A stretch of 64,000 nucleotides of DNA. Origin: Arachnopeziza araneosa (taxonomy: Eukaryota; Ascomycota; Leotiomycetes; Helotiales; Arachnopezizaceae). Positions 52,587 through 64,000 of the stretch are shown piece by piece (position 1 is the stretch's first letter; each line of letters starts with the position of its first letter). A program made the position numbers and the translations under genes. The notes under the pieces are model-generated. The model worked only from the letters and a program-made list of their open reading frames with translations, was not told the origin of the DNA and did not search any database. The DNA lies in contig QYAI01000014.1 in NCBI GenBank assembly GCA_003988855.1, positions 65,973 to 129,972 of the forward strand. The letters are read 5' to 3'.

Positions 52587-55513
52587 TTACATTACCATAG
52601 CCTTGGAATAGTAATTCGACATCTCTAGCCTTGATAAGAGTTGGGAAATAGTGTTTTCTTCCCCGAGATCGTTACCATCAAAGAGTCCCTCTGGTCCATT
52701 ATTCCTTCCATCCATACTCTTTTTCTCGCCATACCCCTTCTTCTCACTCAAGCCTTTGCACACATTGACAAATACGCCAACCTTCTTCTTGAATTTAGCA
52801 TAAATGTCTTCGACTACCTCATTAGCTCCTGTTTCCTGCTTGATTCCCAACGCCCTCTCTCTAGAATGCTTCGAAAATTGTAGGACTAGGGCGAAGATCT
52901 CCTCGAGCAGTTTTAGCACTGGTTGTTGTCGCTTCCTGAGTAAAAGGGCGAACATGATTCGATCCAACACTCGCTCATGGTAGTCTCGGAGTTTATCTAG
53001 GCCTTCATTTTGGCTTAAAGCTATATCATCGTCGTTATCAATCCGTTTTTCAATTTGATCCAGCTTGCGCTCAAAGATACGCCACGTCGCTTCGATACCA
53101 GTATCAAAAAAGTATCCAGATACGCTTGAGATGAAGTGGTGAGCTTCAATGCGGAAACGCTGAGCAATTTGATCATTCCCCTGCCACAAGCCCGTTTGCT
53201 CTCTGGCATCGCGAAATAAGGCCGAGATGATATACAGCATTCGAATTACTCTCAGCAAGAGTTTGAAAAGTTGATCGTATTTGTATAGGATGATTGGTGT
53301 GATTACAGCTTCAAGCGGTGCTGGAGGTTTGTATGATAGGCGCAAGAAATCAAGGGCTTCAACTGAATCTGGGTTCAAGCAGGCCTCGATTTCTTCTTGT
53401 GACAGGTCGCGGACTGCGAAACTAAGGTCGCCTGGTAGAGAGGTTTGATCGAGAAATCTGCCTCTAGATGACTTATTGAGAGACTGGTCTGAGACATAGC
53501 TCTCAGTCAGCACTCCCATAAGCGCCAGACGAAGCTCGGAACTGGCAGGAGGCCAATTATCTCTTGTTCCCAATCGAAGACCCATAATACCTCCCGATCG
53601 AGCTATTCCCCTATGACGTTCTGCACTTTCTAGTTCCGGATCAAAAAGAGCATGCGATAATCTGCTCGAGAAAACACCATTTCCTAGTAGTTGAAAACTT
53701 CTCTGAAGAGATAGATGCTCCCGAAGTTTGTGAGACTTGAAGAATAGACGCATGCAGGTTCCGTTGACTATTCGGGCTTGTGCAGTAATGATTGGATTGA
53801 ACGAAAGCACAGGCGCTAGGGAGATTGGTGGTGCAAATATCGATTCATCATGGCCTTGGGGTTCATGTGAGGGTGTCAAATACAAATCTAATTCCATAGA
53901 CAATTGGTCTTGTTGTAAATTATCCACTAACGGTTGATCCAAAGCAGACATGGAGGCTAGAACGTGTGCTTGCATGTTTTCCTCCGGTTGGCCGAAGAAA
54001 TCCAATTTGAAATCCAAGAACTCAAGCTCTGGTTCAGCAGAGACCTGGACATTTGCTGCTGAGCTAGGTAGAGAAAATTGCCTAATTGCGCTTTTCAGAT
54101 CTATCTCATACTGTAAAGCTTTGGCCTCAAGTTGGACGATTTCTTGCCACGAGAATTTCCATCCTAGCGAAGGAGGACTGGCAGATTCAATAACATCAGC
54201 CCTTAACAGTGGATGATTTGTGTGATGAGTCCTTAAAAATCTCAGACTTTTTCCAACTTCAAACATAGATCGGGCATCGTCGGGAGCTATGAAGGAGGGT
54301 ACCTTATCATAGTCCAAGATGTAATCAGGCTCCTTCATTTCAACACCAGCGTCATCAACCCATTCTTTATTATCCACTTTCACAAAACTTTTACCTTTCC
54401 CTTCTTTAGTCAATGGCAATCCAGCCTCTCTCTGGAGCCCAAGCCACTCGCCTACAAACTCTAGCCAAGGATGAGATACCCGGGAGAGAACCTCGAATAG
54501 AATGCTGCGTAAGGAATCGGTCCTATGCTCAAGTAATTGTATCTCTTCGAAGATGGTAGAAAGCATGGACTCATCACTGCGTGTTGCGGACGTATTTCTG
54601 ATAATGCGTTGAAAGCATACCAAAATAGTGTGTGTCGGCCGGAAGAGGGACTGTAGTTGTAAGATGCTCCTTTGTTTTGTTGCCGAGGCACTAAGTCGAG
54701 ATTGAATTGTTATGAGGAGAGTAGAGACCGCGTCTGCCAGAGCAATTCTGCTAGGGCTCGTGCTCCTAGAATAAATGTTGTCGATGAAGTCACGTAAAAA
54801 TCTGGTTATACTTCCGCATTCCATGAAAGTGACGAGCAGGTGATCAAGTGTTTCTCCAGTGTATCCAGATATCCTTAGTTTTGGCAGAGTTTGAATAAAT
54901 CCAAGCTTCTCTTCATTCCAAGTAAAGAGTACAGAATTTCTTCCCAGCCCTAAGGCTAGCAGTGACGAAAGGTAAATCTTCGCATCTATGACAGTTGAAT
55001 CCGTATTTCCAACTCCTAACAGATTACCGGCAGTCGACACTGCTTCATCGAAGACAGCTGGTCCAGCCTCTGTGAGATAAGGCGTGGGAGGTTCTTGAAA
55101 CTCTGGACTTTCGAATCCATCCCAGCTCTGATAATTTGCAGTATGCAAGAGGATATCTTCTGGAATAAGCCAAAAATCAATCTCCTCACTATCCACATTC
55201 TGGCTAGGTAGTTCTATTGTCTTGTTTGGTTCAGGAGAACTATTTGGCGTGGGTATATCCTCTGCAGACCCAAAAGATAGATCTGGGATCGAAAAAAATC
55301 CATCGTCTTTATGGTATTCATCAAAAAGGGTGAGCGACTTCGCATCAATATCTGCGTTCTTGTCAATACCATTTTGTCAACAGTCTGGGACAACAAACCG
55401 TCAAATCTGAGCTCCGAGAATAGGGAGCCTCTCTGCTCCGACGCGTCAATCAAGAAGTTCGAAGGAGCCCACAAATCAGGTATTGCAAATACAAGGCCTG
55501 GGTCTCTCTCCAT
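52587..55513 (-). CDS. Gamma-tubulin complex component (Spc97/Spc98 family, GCP5/6-like)
   Basis: Part of the gamma-tubulin ring complex that nucleates microtubules at spindle pole bodies. Exons 55513-55399 and 55351-52587 encode 959 residues. The 47-nt phase-1 intron (GTTTGT ... CGCAG) resolves a frame change between ELRFD and DIDAKSLTLFDEY. Early conserved words are GLVFAIPDLWAPSNFLIDA and KDDGFFSIPDLSFG. GRIP1-type N-terminal sequence follows (TLPKLRISGYTGETLDHLLV; VSHPWLEFVGEWLGL). The C-terminal half has YKYDQLFKLLLRVIRMLYII and YFFDTGIEATWRIFERKLDQ, then LDRIMFALLLRKRQQPVLKL, the GRIP2 region. Coding-like sequence continues upstream of ATG 55513 without another ATG, so a further 5' exon may exist. 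Assignment to GCP5 versus GCP6 is uncertain. Confidence 0.85.
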
Positions 55514-55676
55514 TCTTGCATTTGGTGCACAGTACAACGCGTCTTCCTCTTCTAGAACCGCGTCAACTCTCAGCGAAGCGGCTGGTCCCGCCGCTAGCCG
55601 ACAAGGCTGTCAATTTCCTCAACCTTTCTGCTGTTGATCGCAGAACAATTGACGATTATCTCAGCCAATATCAAAC
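55514..55676. promoter_or_regulatory. Short divergent promoter between the gamma-tubulin-complex gene and eaf7
   Basis: Only 163 bp separate the two start codons, so promoters and leaders must overlap. If the gamma-tubulin-complex gene has a further 5' exon, transcription units would overlap in antisense. Confidence 0.4.
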
Positions 55677-56542
55677 ATGCCACCTAAAAAGAAAACAAAA
55701 GGAAGCGTCCGGGCGGCCTCAACGCCAGTTGCAGACGAAGATACGGTGATGCCAGACATTGAGAGCAGTCCAACCAAACCTGCGTACGACATTCTAAAAG
55801 ACCCATGGACTGACGAGCAGGAGACGAGTCTTTTCAAGGGTATCATCAAATGGAAGCCAGCTGGTAGGCTTATTCAACTTAATAACACATTGATCGCATC
55901 TAATCAATCGCAGGCATGCACAAGCATTTTCGAATGATTGCTCTGGAGGGACACATGCGGAATCACGGCTATAATCGAGAAACAGAAACTCATACTACAA
56001 TGCCTGGCATTTGGAATAAGCTCAAAACCCTTTACGATCTAGATACGATTGACGAGCGAGAGAATTTCTTTGGCGAAGAAGATGCGACTACGTTTCTTGA
56101 GTTCACGCTTCCAGACGAAGATTTCGGTGAGGAGATATTCCTAAGAGGCAAGCGAAGTTCGAGTGCAGCACCTTCTTCTCCGCCGCGGTTAGGAGGAAGT
56201 CCAAGTCCGGAAGCACAAAGTGTGAAGAAAGGAGGGCGGAGACGCAAGAGAGAAGGGACAGTTGAGGATACGGACGATGCGAGGAGTTCGCCCGCACATT
56301 CTATACCAAAGACTACTGCCAGAAGAGGAAGAGGTATTGCTCGAATTGGACTCCACAAGGGAGAATCTGGTTCACGCGCGCCAAGTACGCAGGAGGCTAC
56401 AGAGGATGAGGTCGACGAGGAAACCGAGGAAGTAGAGGAAGAGGAAGAGGCCGAGGAGAACGGTACACCTTCACCTAAGCCTCCCAAAGGAAAGCGGAAG
56501 GCCGAAGCAACAGCGATTCGGAAGAGTAAGCGCACAAGATGA
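55677..56542 (+). CDS. eaf7: Eaf7/MRGBP-like subunit of the NuA4 histone acetyltransferase (CT20 family)
   Basis: Eaf7 belongs to the Eaf3/5/7 module of NuA4, which acetylates H4 and H2A in chromatin and aids elongation. Exons 55677-55863 and 55914-56542 encode 271 residues. The basic N-terminus (MPPKKKTKGSVRAAS) precedes the CT20 domain: WTDEQETSLFKGIIKWKPAG, joined across the phase-1 intron to MHKHFRMIALEGHMRNHGY. Then MPGIWNKLKTLYDLDTIDER and FTLPDEDFGEEIF complete it. The C-terminal 140 residues are low-complexity: basic RRRKRE patches, a Glu-rich run and a KGKRKAEATAIRKSKRTR nuclear-localisation-like end. Confidence 0.9.
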
Positions 56543-57032
56543 TACAACGTGAGATTGGCAGGGAATGTATCAGAGCAAAATTAATAGGAGTGGAAAGGTT
56601 TTAAGCATGGAGTGCAGCCATATGGCCGAGAAATGCGCATGCATTGTCCTGATAGTTGTGCTGTACAAATAAAGTAGCTGCCTTTTGACATGGGCTAAGC
56701 GGGATTTCTTTGCGAGATCCCTCAGTCCGAACGGCATGCGAAGTGCCTAAAAAATCTGCTCATCACTTGTTGTTTTTCGGCTCAAGCCACCCGGAGCTGA
56801 ATTGGTGGGGAATACAAAAAGCTCGAGCTCCACCGGAACAGCAGGCCAAAGCCACTGACTAGAACTGCCTCGGCATAACCTGACAAGCGCGGTAAAGAGC
56901 AAGACTCCTGCCAACCACGGGCTCTAGAAAGTCCATCAGCCGGTCCCGGTACCTTCACGAGCTAGAAAGGCTTAACTTCCTTATTGAAACCCTTCTTCTT
57001 CTTCCTCCTGCTCTCAGTCATCGTCGCTGGAA
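56543..57032. other. Intergenic between eaf7 and cat2
   Basis: 3' region of eaf7 and promoter of cat2. No further element recognised. Confidence 0.4.
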
Positions 57033-59097
57033 ATGTTGAAGGTGCTAGCAAAGGGTGGTCGGAATCCTGCGCTCAGAAGTGCTTTCACTGCGTCCAAATT
57101 ATCTCGAGTATGTTGACTACTTTCAAGCCTACCTACCTCTGCTAATTGTATGTCTAGAGCCAAGTAATGGCACCTAGAAAGAATGTACGGAGCAACAGCT
57201 CTCTGCCAGCTGGTGAGTTTCAAACCTACCCCTCTGTGAATAATGCTAAACCAATGCAAAGGCTACAGAGAGGATTCCAGCAAAGGAGCAATGTTACGAT
57301 TCGAAGAGTCCCTACCAAATCTACCCGTCCCAACCCTAGAAGAGACTGCCGCCCGCTACCTGAAATCCGTCCATCCCCTCCTTACAACTTCCGAGCTCGA
57401 ATCCACCACAAAAGCTGTCGAGGAATTCATCAAGCCAGGTGGAGCTGGCAGCAAACTCCAAGAAAAGTTGATTGCACGCCGTGAAGACCCGAAGCACAAG
57501 AACTGGCTTTACGAGTGGTGGAATGATGTAGCATACCTCTCATATAGAGATCCGGTTGTGCCATATGTCAGCTATTTCTATTCTCACAGGGATGATCGAC
57601 GGCGGCGTGATCCGAGTAAAAGAGCTGCTGCAATTAGCACTTCCGTCTTGGAGTTCAAGAAGCAGGTTGATAGTGGAAGTTTGGAGCCAGAGTACATGAA
57701 GAAGCTCCCAATTTCAATGGAGAGTTACCAGTGGATGTTCAACGCCTGTCGATTGCCAAAAAAGCCTGCGGACGTGCCAATAAAATATCCACATACTGAG
57801 AACAAGCACATCTTGGTCATCAGGAAGAATCAATTCTTCAAGGTCTTACACGAGGTTGACGGAAAGCAATTGAATACTTCGGAATTGGAGGAGCAATTTA
57901 AGCGGGTCTACCAAAAAGCCGAGAAGGTGCCTGCTGTTGGAGCTTTGACAACTGAGAACCGTGATATTTGGACAGATGCCAGAGATATTCTTCTCAAAGC
58001 ACACCCGTCGAATGCTGCAGCTCTCAAGACCATTGAGTCTGCTTCTTTCGTTGTTTGCTTGGATGATGCTGCACCTGTTACTCTTGAAGAACGTGCACAC
58101 CAATACTGGCATGGTGATGGGCAAAATCGCTGGTTCGACAAGCCTCTTCAGTTTATTATTAATGACAACGGCACTTCCGGCTTCATGGGTGAACACTCCA
58201 TGATGGACGGGACTCCAACTCACCGTTTGAATGACTACGTCAACGAAGTCATCGTCAATAATAAACTAGACTTCTCCGACCCCTCAATCCGCTCAAATCT
58301 CCCAGATCCCACAATCATCAAGTTTCACATTAACAAGGAGATTCAAGCTGAGATTGAGCGTGCTCAAAAGGACTTTACGGAAGTAATCGGCGCTCACGAG
58401 CTCCGTGTGCAAGCATATCAAGGCTACGGAAAAGGCTTAATCAAGAAATTCAAATGCTCCCCAGACGCCTATGTCCAGATGATCATTCAACTTGCTTATT
58501 TCAAGATGTTTGGCAAGAACCGCCCTACATACGAGTCAGCCGCAACTCGCCGTTTCCAGCAAGGTCGGACCGAGACCTGCCGTTCTGTCTCTGATGACTC
58601 GGTTGCATTCTGCAAAGCTATTTCTGACCACTCTGTTGCTGAGAAAGAAGTCATTACTCTATTCCGAAAGGCCATCACCTCGCACGTGGAATATATTTCT
58701 GCTGCCTCGGATGGAAAAGGTGTTGATAGGCATCTGTTTGGACTGAAAAAACTCGTCACCCCTGGAGAGGAACTACCTTCAATCTATAAAGATCCAGCCT
58801 ATGGTTACTCGTGTACATGGTTCCTATCGACTTCTCAGTTGAGCTCTGAGTACTTTAATGGATATGGATGGAGTCAGGTTGTGGATGACGGTTGGGGAAT
58901 TGCGTACATGATTAATGAGAACAAGTAAGCCCCCTTTAAATCATGACGGCACTTGACTAACAAAATGTAGCATTCAATTTAATGTTGTTAGCAAAGGCTT
59001 AGGAAGCGAGAGGATGAGCTTCTATCTTAATGAAGCAGCTGGAGATATTAGAGATCTCTTACTTCCCACCCTTGAGCCGCCAAAGGCTAAGCTATGA
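57033..59097 (+). CDS. cat2: Carnitine O-acetyltransferase, dual-targeted (Cat2)
   Basis: Transfers acetyl groups between CoA and carnitine, moving acetyl units from peroxisomes into mitochondria. Exons 57033-57107, 57158-57212, 57262-58924 and 58971-59097 encode 639 residues. Residues 1-28 (MLKVLAKGGRNPALRSAFTA) are a basic amphipathic mitochondrial presequence. An internal Met at residue 29 (VMAPRKN) could start a form without it. The C-terminus is AKL, a PTS1 peroxisomal signal. Family signatures are LEETAARYLKSVHPLL, the catalytic His in GFMGEHSMMDGTPTHRLND, the CoA/carnitine region YGKGLIKKFKCSPDAYVQM, and the STS motif in WFLSTSQLSSEYFNGYGW. Introns are phases 0, 1 and 2; each join restores the conserved order. 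Intron 1 separates the presequence from the internal start, as expected for alternative initiation. Confidence 0.95.
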
Positions 59098-60251
59098 GCA
59101 TAGATTGCATTTGGTTGTTAGAGGAACCATGTAGATCGTGCAAATGATTTCTTTGGGTTTTGTATCATATGTTTAAGCATAGCAGAACTTGACATTATTT
59201 TGAAACGCATTTGAAGCCGTTTAAATTACTACCTTCCGTCCGCATTGTCTAAGAGCCGCTCAATTTTGCGATTTCATCATTTTCAAGTCTTTATGTTCCG
59301 TATATTGCATTGATCACATGTATTCTATCTTGTAACGCTTCTCAGAGGCACCCCAAGAACGTGGCTGGTACAACCATCAAAGAGCACCAATTCGTCTTTC
59401 CTTTGAATCAGTCACAAACTCTGAGACCCAAAAGAGAATTTAAGCTCAAACCCAAATAATATTTTGCAAAAGGTTAACATTTAAAATGAGACAAGCTTCT
59501 AAATTTTGCTGCCTATTGAAAAGGCTTTGCCAAACAACCCCAATTATACCAATATTCGGCGAGGAATTTTGAGTTTCTGTTTAAATGACGCAGGTTCTTC
59601 AGATACTGAATGAAAGGTCAGAGGGATATTTTGGGTTTTTTTGTGATGAGCGAACATCATAAAACATGTCTTCATAGACCAAAAACCCATAAGACAGAAC
59701 CCATTCCTCCCCTCTCCTCTACCAACCAATCATTCTGGTATCGCAAGAAACCTCATCACGTGAGAGGTCTGATTTCTTCTTCTCACATCGGCATCCAGCT
59801 CATGCTACTTTTACAAGAAAAGCAGTTCCGTACCCATCCCATTGCCATTCAGACATGTTCCAGCCGGCCATGGTCTCATTTTCCCTTCCTCATCTGACGA
59901 GGGTAGTTAGGGCTACTTCGCATAAACAAGGCCAGCACCAGCGTATTTCGGCCCGTTCCGAAATGTAGACTTGCAACAAAAATTGTCGTATCATGTTAGG
60001 TCCAGTAGACGAGTGGTCATTTGGATGTCTCGAGGTGAGTCAGGTCAGGTGTGAGGGAAAGGGGCTAGGGGCAATGGAATCCCGTTCATTTGTCTCTAGT
60101 TCATCACTTGATCAATCTGCGGAGTACAAGAAATATAGTCTGGACTTGGCAATGAATATCGCGAGGACCTGCAGTTATAGAGAAAAGTCTTTCATCTCTT
60201 TCAAAATATAGTACATTCCACAGCTTAAGTACAATATCGTACACTATTCCT
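59098..60251. other. Intergenic between convergent cat2 and nam9
   Basis: The two genes converge here, so this is mostly 3' UTR and terminator sequence. Forward ORFs at 59610-59897 and 59993-60211 have no recognisable features. Confidence 0.4.
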
Positions 60252-61759
60252 TTATCTCCTTCTCAGATACCAATTGAAAGCCAACTGCATCGTCTCATAT
60301 GGGAAAGGCGATGGGACTTCAGACTTCCCTGGTCTCGCTACAGGATCTCTGATATAAACAGCTGAGCAGATCCTGTAGTTCACCTCTAGATATCTCGGCA
60401 CAAATGCGAACACACTCATAAAATCCTTAGGTCGCCAGGGAGTTGGGTAAGGTGTCATGAGTAGCGATGGTTGGTGTGAATTATGGTACTCCAAGCTTGA
60501 CAGAGAGGCTAAGAACTTCTCCTTACGCCCGTCGCTGAATCGCTCGGAGGCGGGAGGTAGCTGTAGACTCTTTCCTGCCTTCGAAGATGGCTTTACGCCT
60601 TTCTTCTCCAGCCACGCGATTTTATACTTGTTCTCGACTTCCAGTTTGGATGCGGCGACCATCCATTCTGCCGCGAGGTCTTTCAACTGCGACCAAATTT
60701 GAGGCCAGGAGAAATGATTCCAGTCTTCGAGAAGAGTTCGAGCGTGTTTGTTAAAAAGTTTGTACTTTTCTCTGCGGAAAGGGTCAAGTACGTCTTTGAA
60801 TACGGTCTCGTTCTCCTTAGAAAGGGCGAGACGGCGTTCACCGCGACGGATCAGGTCTTGAACTTTCTCTCTCCAGATAGCACGGTTTTCGCGCTCATCA
60901 TCGTACCACTTCCTTCTAGTGTCTGATGTCTCGCCCTTTGCGGCTTTTGCAGCTTTGGAGGCTATCTTATCTTCTTGCAAAGCTCGCCTCATATTTCTTT
61001 GGCCTTCTAAAAGACGATGTCGCTTTCTTCGTTCCTCACCCCGCCTTATATCACCTGTGGCCCACAAGACGATATTTGGGTCAACTTGGAACATGTCCCC
61101 GGGATTGAGACGATAACCTGGATATTTGATCTATGAAAAGTAAGCTGCAATCCCATATAGCTCGAGTTCGAACGTACCTTAGCTCCATTGACTTTGACGT
61201 GGCCATGAATAACCATCTGCCTTGCCTGCCGTGCACTGCTTGCAAACAAAGACCTGAAAATAGCCATGTCCAGACGTCCCTCAATAGGGGCATATGTCAT
61301 GTGCATGTAAGGTATCGGTGCAACTCCCTCTTCCTGCTTCTTTGGCGTGACCCGCCCATCCCGCTTCTTCGATGCTCCTTTCCCAAGGGGTTCCTTCATC
61401 TGCGGTGCCTCTTGTCTACCGGAGCCCCTTCCTGATGCTAGTTCAGAGCCATCATACTCGGCCAAGTAATTTGGATCCATAGGAACTACTGCTTTCAGCT
61501 TCGGAGTGAACATTCTATTCCACACCTTCTCTCGAATGAATTCTCCATGATAGGCTCGCGTCATTGCTTTGGCAGCCCATTTCTGCTGGAAGTACGTTTG
61601 AAAACTTGTGTGAGGGAGTCTCATACGTGTGAGATTGTACAGGTTGTATTTGTTCCATGATGCACGAATTTTCTTGAGGCACACGATCAGTTAAGCAACG
61701 TGACATTCAGGCCTCATGCTTACCGGCTTCTTTAAACCGTGAAATCGGCGTGGCCTCAT
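60252..61759 (-). CDS. nam9: Mitochondrial small-subunit ribosomal protein uS4m (Nam9)
   Basis: Component of the mitoribosome small subunit, needed for assembly and decoding accuracy. Exons 61759-61724, 61672-61178 and 61130-60252 encode 469 residues. It starts MRPRRFHGLKKP joined to KIRASWNKYNLYNLTRMRLP, the Nam9 N-terminus. FFQQKWAAK-type sequence follows (YFQQKWAAKAMTRAYHGEFI). The S4 RNA-binding domain is LDMAIFRSLFASSARQARQM then VIHGHVKVNGAK|IKYPGYRLNPGDMFQVDP; intron 2 falls inside it at phase 0. The C-terminal extension is long, charged and helical (RRKRHRLLEGQRNMRRALQE), ending in FNWYLRRR, typical of fungal uS4m. It is head-to-head with LHP1 across about 520 bp. Confidence 0.93.
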
Positions 61760-62278
61760 GGTGAAGGGGTTGAATTGTCGAATTGGGTCGTCGGCGATGG
61801 TAGGCCAAACTCGGTCCCAAAATTATTCAGAAAAGGTACCCCTGTCAAATGCGCATTACATAAGCACGCTCAAGTGGGCCCACGGACGATTCGCTGAAAA
61901 ATTCCACATGAGGGGAGAGCTTTTGGTGGAGCTCTGGATTTTTCCAGCACCTTTCCCTTCGAGCTTCAAGAATCATTACCGCAGCTCAATTAGGAAACCT
62001 GATTGTCAATTGATTTCGTAGGAACCACTATCGATGTAAGATATATTTCATCACCACTCGCGCTCACAATACTAATTCCATTTTTTGAATAGTCAGTCAT
62101 CTTCACCCCGCCATCGAGTCACACCGCCGAGCACAATAGTAAATCTGCCTTCGATCTGACAATACTGACTTTGCGCAATCCTTTCATGGAGATATAACTC
62201 ATTTCACACCAATACCCTTCTTTCAACTTCAATCTTTTACGAACTTTTCACATACATCAAACCTCATCACCACCCACC
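61760..62278. promoter_or_regulatory. Shared divergent promoter region of nam9 and lhp1
   Basis: The two RNA-metabolism genes diverge from this 519 bp interval. It includes a pyrimidine-rich leader (62215-62278) immediately before the LHP1 start codon. No clear TATA box. Confidence 0.45.
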
Positions 62279-63801
62279 ATGTCTGCGCTTCCAGTCGAAG
62301 CTGCCGAGCCTGATCCAGCAGCAGCTTCCATCCCAAGCGGCGAGACCGTCACGAAAGAAGTGGAAGACTCATCCGCCCCTACCGAAGAAGCGGCTGCTAT
62401 GGCTGAAGTCGAAGAAAGCAAGGGCGATGCTGTAGAAGCAACTCTCCCGGAAGAATCCAAGAGCGAGGAGATCAAATCCGTTGATGAAACTGAGAGCGAG
62501 AAGAAGGAGAATGGAGACGCGGCAATCAAGGATGAGAAAAGTCAGAACGGATCACCGGTCAAGTTTAAAAAGGATCCCGAGGGAATGCTAAAGACTCGTG
62601 CCAGACCGGAAGGCAGAAATAACAGCAGATATGATCCGTCTGTTTTGCCAGAAACCGATGACCCTCAGAAAATTCGCGCACAGGTACGAGCATTATCTTA
62701 TTGCAATCATTCACGACTGACGTTCTATAAAGGTCGAGTTCTACTTTGGCGATCACAATCTTCCCTCTGACAAGTTCATGTGGGAGTTAACAGATGGATC
62801 TTCTAACCTTCCTGTCTCTATTGAGAAGATCTGCACCTTTGGACGAATGAAGCGATTCAGTCCCATCTCTTCAGTTATTGCAGCTCTGAAAGACAGCAAT
62901 TTCCTCGATGTTAGTGGAGAAGAGGGCCAAGAGCAAGTCAAGCGCAAGATCCCATATGATCCTAGCATCCCGCGATCCAAAGTTGAATCTCGCACTGTCT
63001 ATGTCAAAGGGTTTGGTGACGAAGAACGAAGCTCTCAATTTGACATCGAGGCTTTCTTCGCTCCTTATGGTCCAACCAATGCCGTTCGACTTCGCCGCAC
63101 TAACGATAAGCTTTTCAAAGGCTCCGTGTTCGTCGAGTTCCAAGATGAGGAAGCTGCTCAAAAATTCGTCGATCTTGATCCAAAACCGAAATGGAAGGGT
63201 GCACACGAATTGAAGGTAATGTCCAAGAAAGAATACCTGGATGTCAAGACGCAGGAGATCAAGGATGGCAAGATTGAGCCAAGTAACTGGAATTACAGCC
63301 GCGATGGACAACCTGCTTGGAGAGGTCGAGGTAACCGTGGAGGTAATCGTGGTGGATATCGTAATGACCGCGATCGTGGAAGCCGAGACAACAGAGATAG
63401 AGCCGACCGTGACCCAGATGACTGGAAGAAGAGACGTGAAGACGACCGAGCAAATGGCTTCAAGAATGACCGTCGCCGTGATGACAATCACAAGAAAGGC
63501 GGTCGTGGGCGTGGACGTGGCGATAGAGATAGAGGTCATCGCAACAACGATAGAAATCATGAAAGAGAGGATAAGAAGTAAGCTCATTCATTTTGTAACT
63601 GCAGTCAACTAACAAGTTTCCAGAGATGAGAAGAAAGGTGAATCCAAGGACAACGGGAGTGAAGGTTCTCCAGTCAAGGACACTAAGAATGAAGGTTCTC
63701 CAGTCAATGAGAAAAAGCGTGTTCGTGAAGATGATGGCCAAAGTGAACAGCCAACCAAGAAGATTGACAGCAAGCCAGACGTTGTTGTTGAAGCATCATG
63801 A
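62279..63801 (+). CDS. lhp1: La protein (Lhp1/Sla1), RNA polymerase III transcript chaperone
   Basis: La binds the 3' UUU-OH of nascent Pol III transcripts such as pre-tRNAs in the nucleus, protecting them and aiding folding. Exons 62279-62683, 62733-63577 and 63624-63801 encode 475 residues. The N-terminal 130 residues are acidic and disordered. The La motif begins across intron 1: QKIRAQ|VEFYFGDHNLPSDKFMW, then FGRMKRFSPISSVIAALKDS. RRM1 follows: SRTVYVKGFG at RNP2 and LFKGSVFVEFQDEEAAQKF at RNP1. The C-terminus is unusually Arg/Gly/Asp-rich (RGRGNRGGNRGGYRNDRDRG) and no second RRM is seen, as in yeast La. Intron 2 (phase 2) joins EDKK to DEKKGESKD, leading into a short repeat of EGSPV units. 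Confidence 0.95.
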
Positions 63802-64000
63802 TACCCTTGATTTGATTTGATTGCATGCATGCATTGCTTGGGGAAGTTTGTATTTTAGGCGTTCATCGGTCGGCGGATAGTTGTCGGTCCTACTTGCAGT
63901 CTACTCTGACCTCTCTGCTCAGGCAGGCATACATCATAGTACACTCGTGCTATGATCGATGGATTGAGTTTCGACTGCTTAATGATTCATAGAGCAAATA
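63802..64000. other. 3' region of lhp1 to window end
   Basis: Likely 3' UTR and terminator of the La gene, with short TTGATT and GCAT repeats just after the stop. No gene seen. Confidence 0.4.

Noticed and set aside
62871..63587. 238-codon hydrophobic ORF on the minus strand
   Set aside because: It lies entirely antisense to the La gene. Its Ser/Thr/Ile/Val-rich composition is the mirror of the Asp/Arg/Gly-rich La C-terminus.

Overview
This is eukaryotic, filamentous-ascomycete (Pezizomycotina) nuclear DNA. The protein repertoire fits Leotiomycetes (Helotiales) best, but that placement is a judgement from memory and was not computed. Supporting signs are many short GT-AG introns of about 40-180 nt, widely spaced genes on both strands, a HET-domain relic, a CBM1 protein, and typical ascomycete housekeeping genes. 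No tRNA, rRNA, CRISPR or intact transposon was recognised. One N base occurs at 48397.

Layout. 1-9.6 kb: start of a small membrane-anchored protein, an Yrb2-like Ran-binding nucleoporin-type protein, a decayed ORF, END3 (endocytosis), and HRQ1 (RecQ-like helicase). 9.6-30.4 kb: a gene-poor accessory island with no recognisable housekeeping gene. It opens with an intron-rich CBM1 mini-protein gene at 11.1 kb. It then carries five same-strand paralogues of a family I cannot name, at 12.2, 16.9, 19.3, 22.4 and 27.4 kb. Four of these have a disordered N-terminal half, a degenerate RRM-like fold, a second conserved segment and a terminal D-P-C motif. The third has lost the RRM-like half and keeps a long Tyr/Gln/Pro-rich low-complexity domain. 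30.5-38.4 kb: a divergent CAX-type cation/proton exchanger, an NADPH-dependent SDR reductase with a GC-AG intron, a GNAT acetyltransferase, a small secreted protein, and RRN11 (Pol I initiation). 38.4-49.2 kb: a second gene-poor stretch with a disabled HET gene, a six-finger C2H2 protein, a bHLH factor and several minisatellites. 49.2-64 kb: compact housekeeping segment with a disordered unknown protein, complex I NDUFA5-like subunit, a gamma-tubulin-complex protein, EAF7 (NuA4), carnitine acetyltransferase CAT2, mitochondrial uS4m (NAM9) and La protein LHP1.

The housekeeping genes show no common pathway. The coherent unit is the 12-29 kb tandem family. Its architecture (low-complexity N-terminus plus RNA-binding-like C-terminus) resembles RNA-granule proteins, but its function is unknown. 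Splice sites were chosen by eye: each model uses GT/GC-AG boundaries that keep one reading frame, and most were cross-checked against family sequence known to me or against the paralogues. Without RNA-seq they remain predictions.
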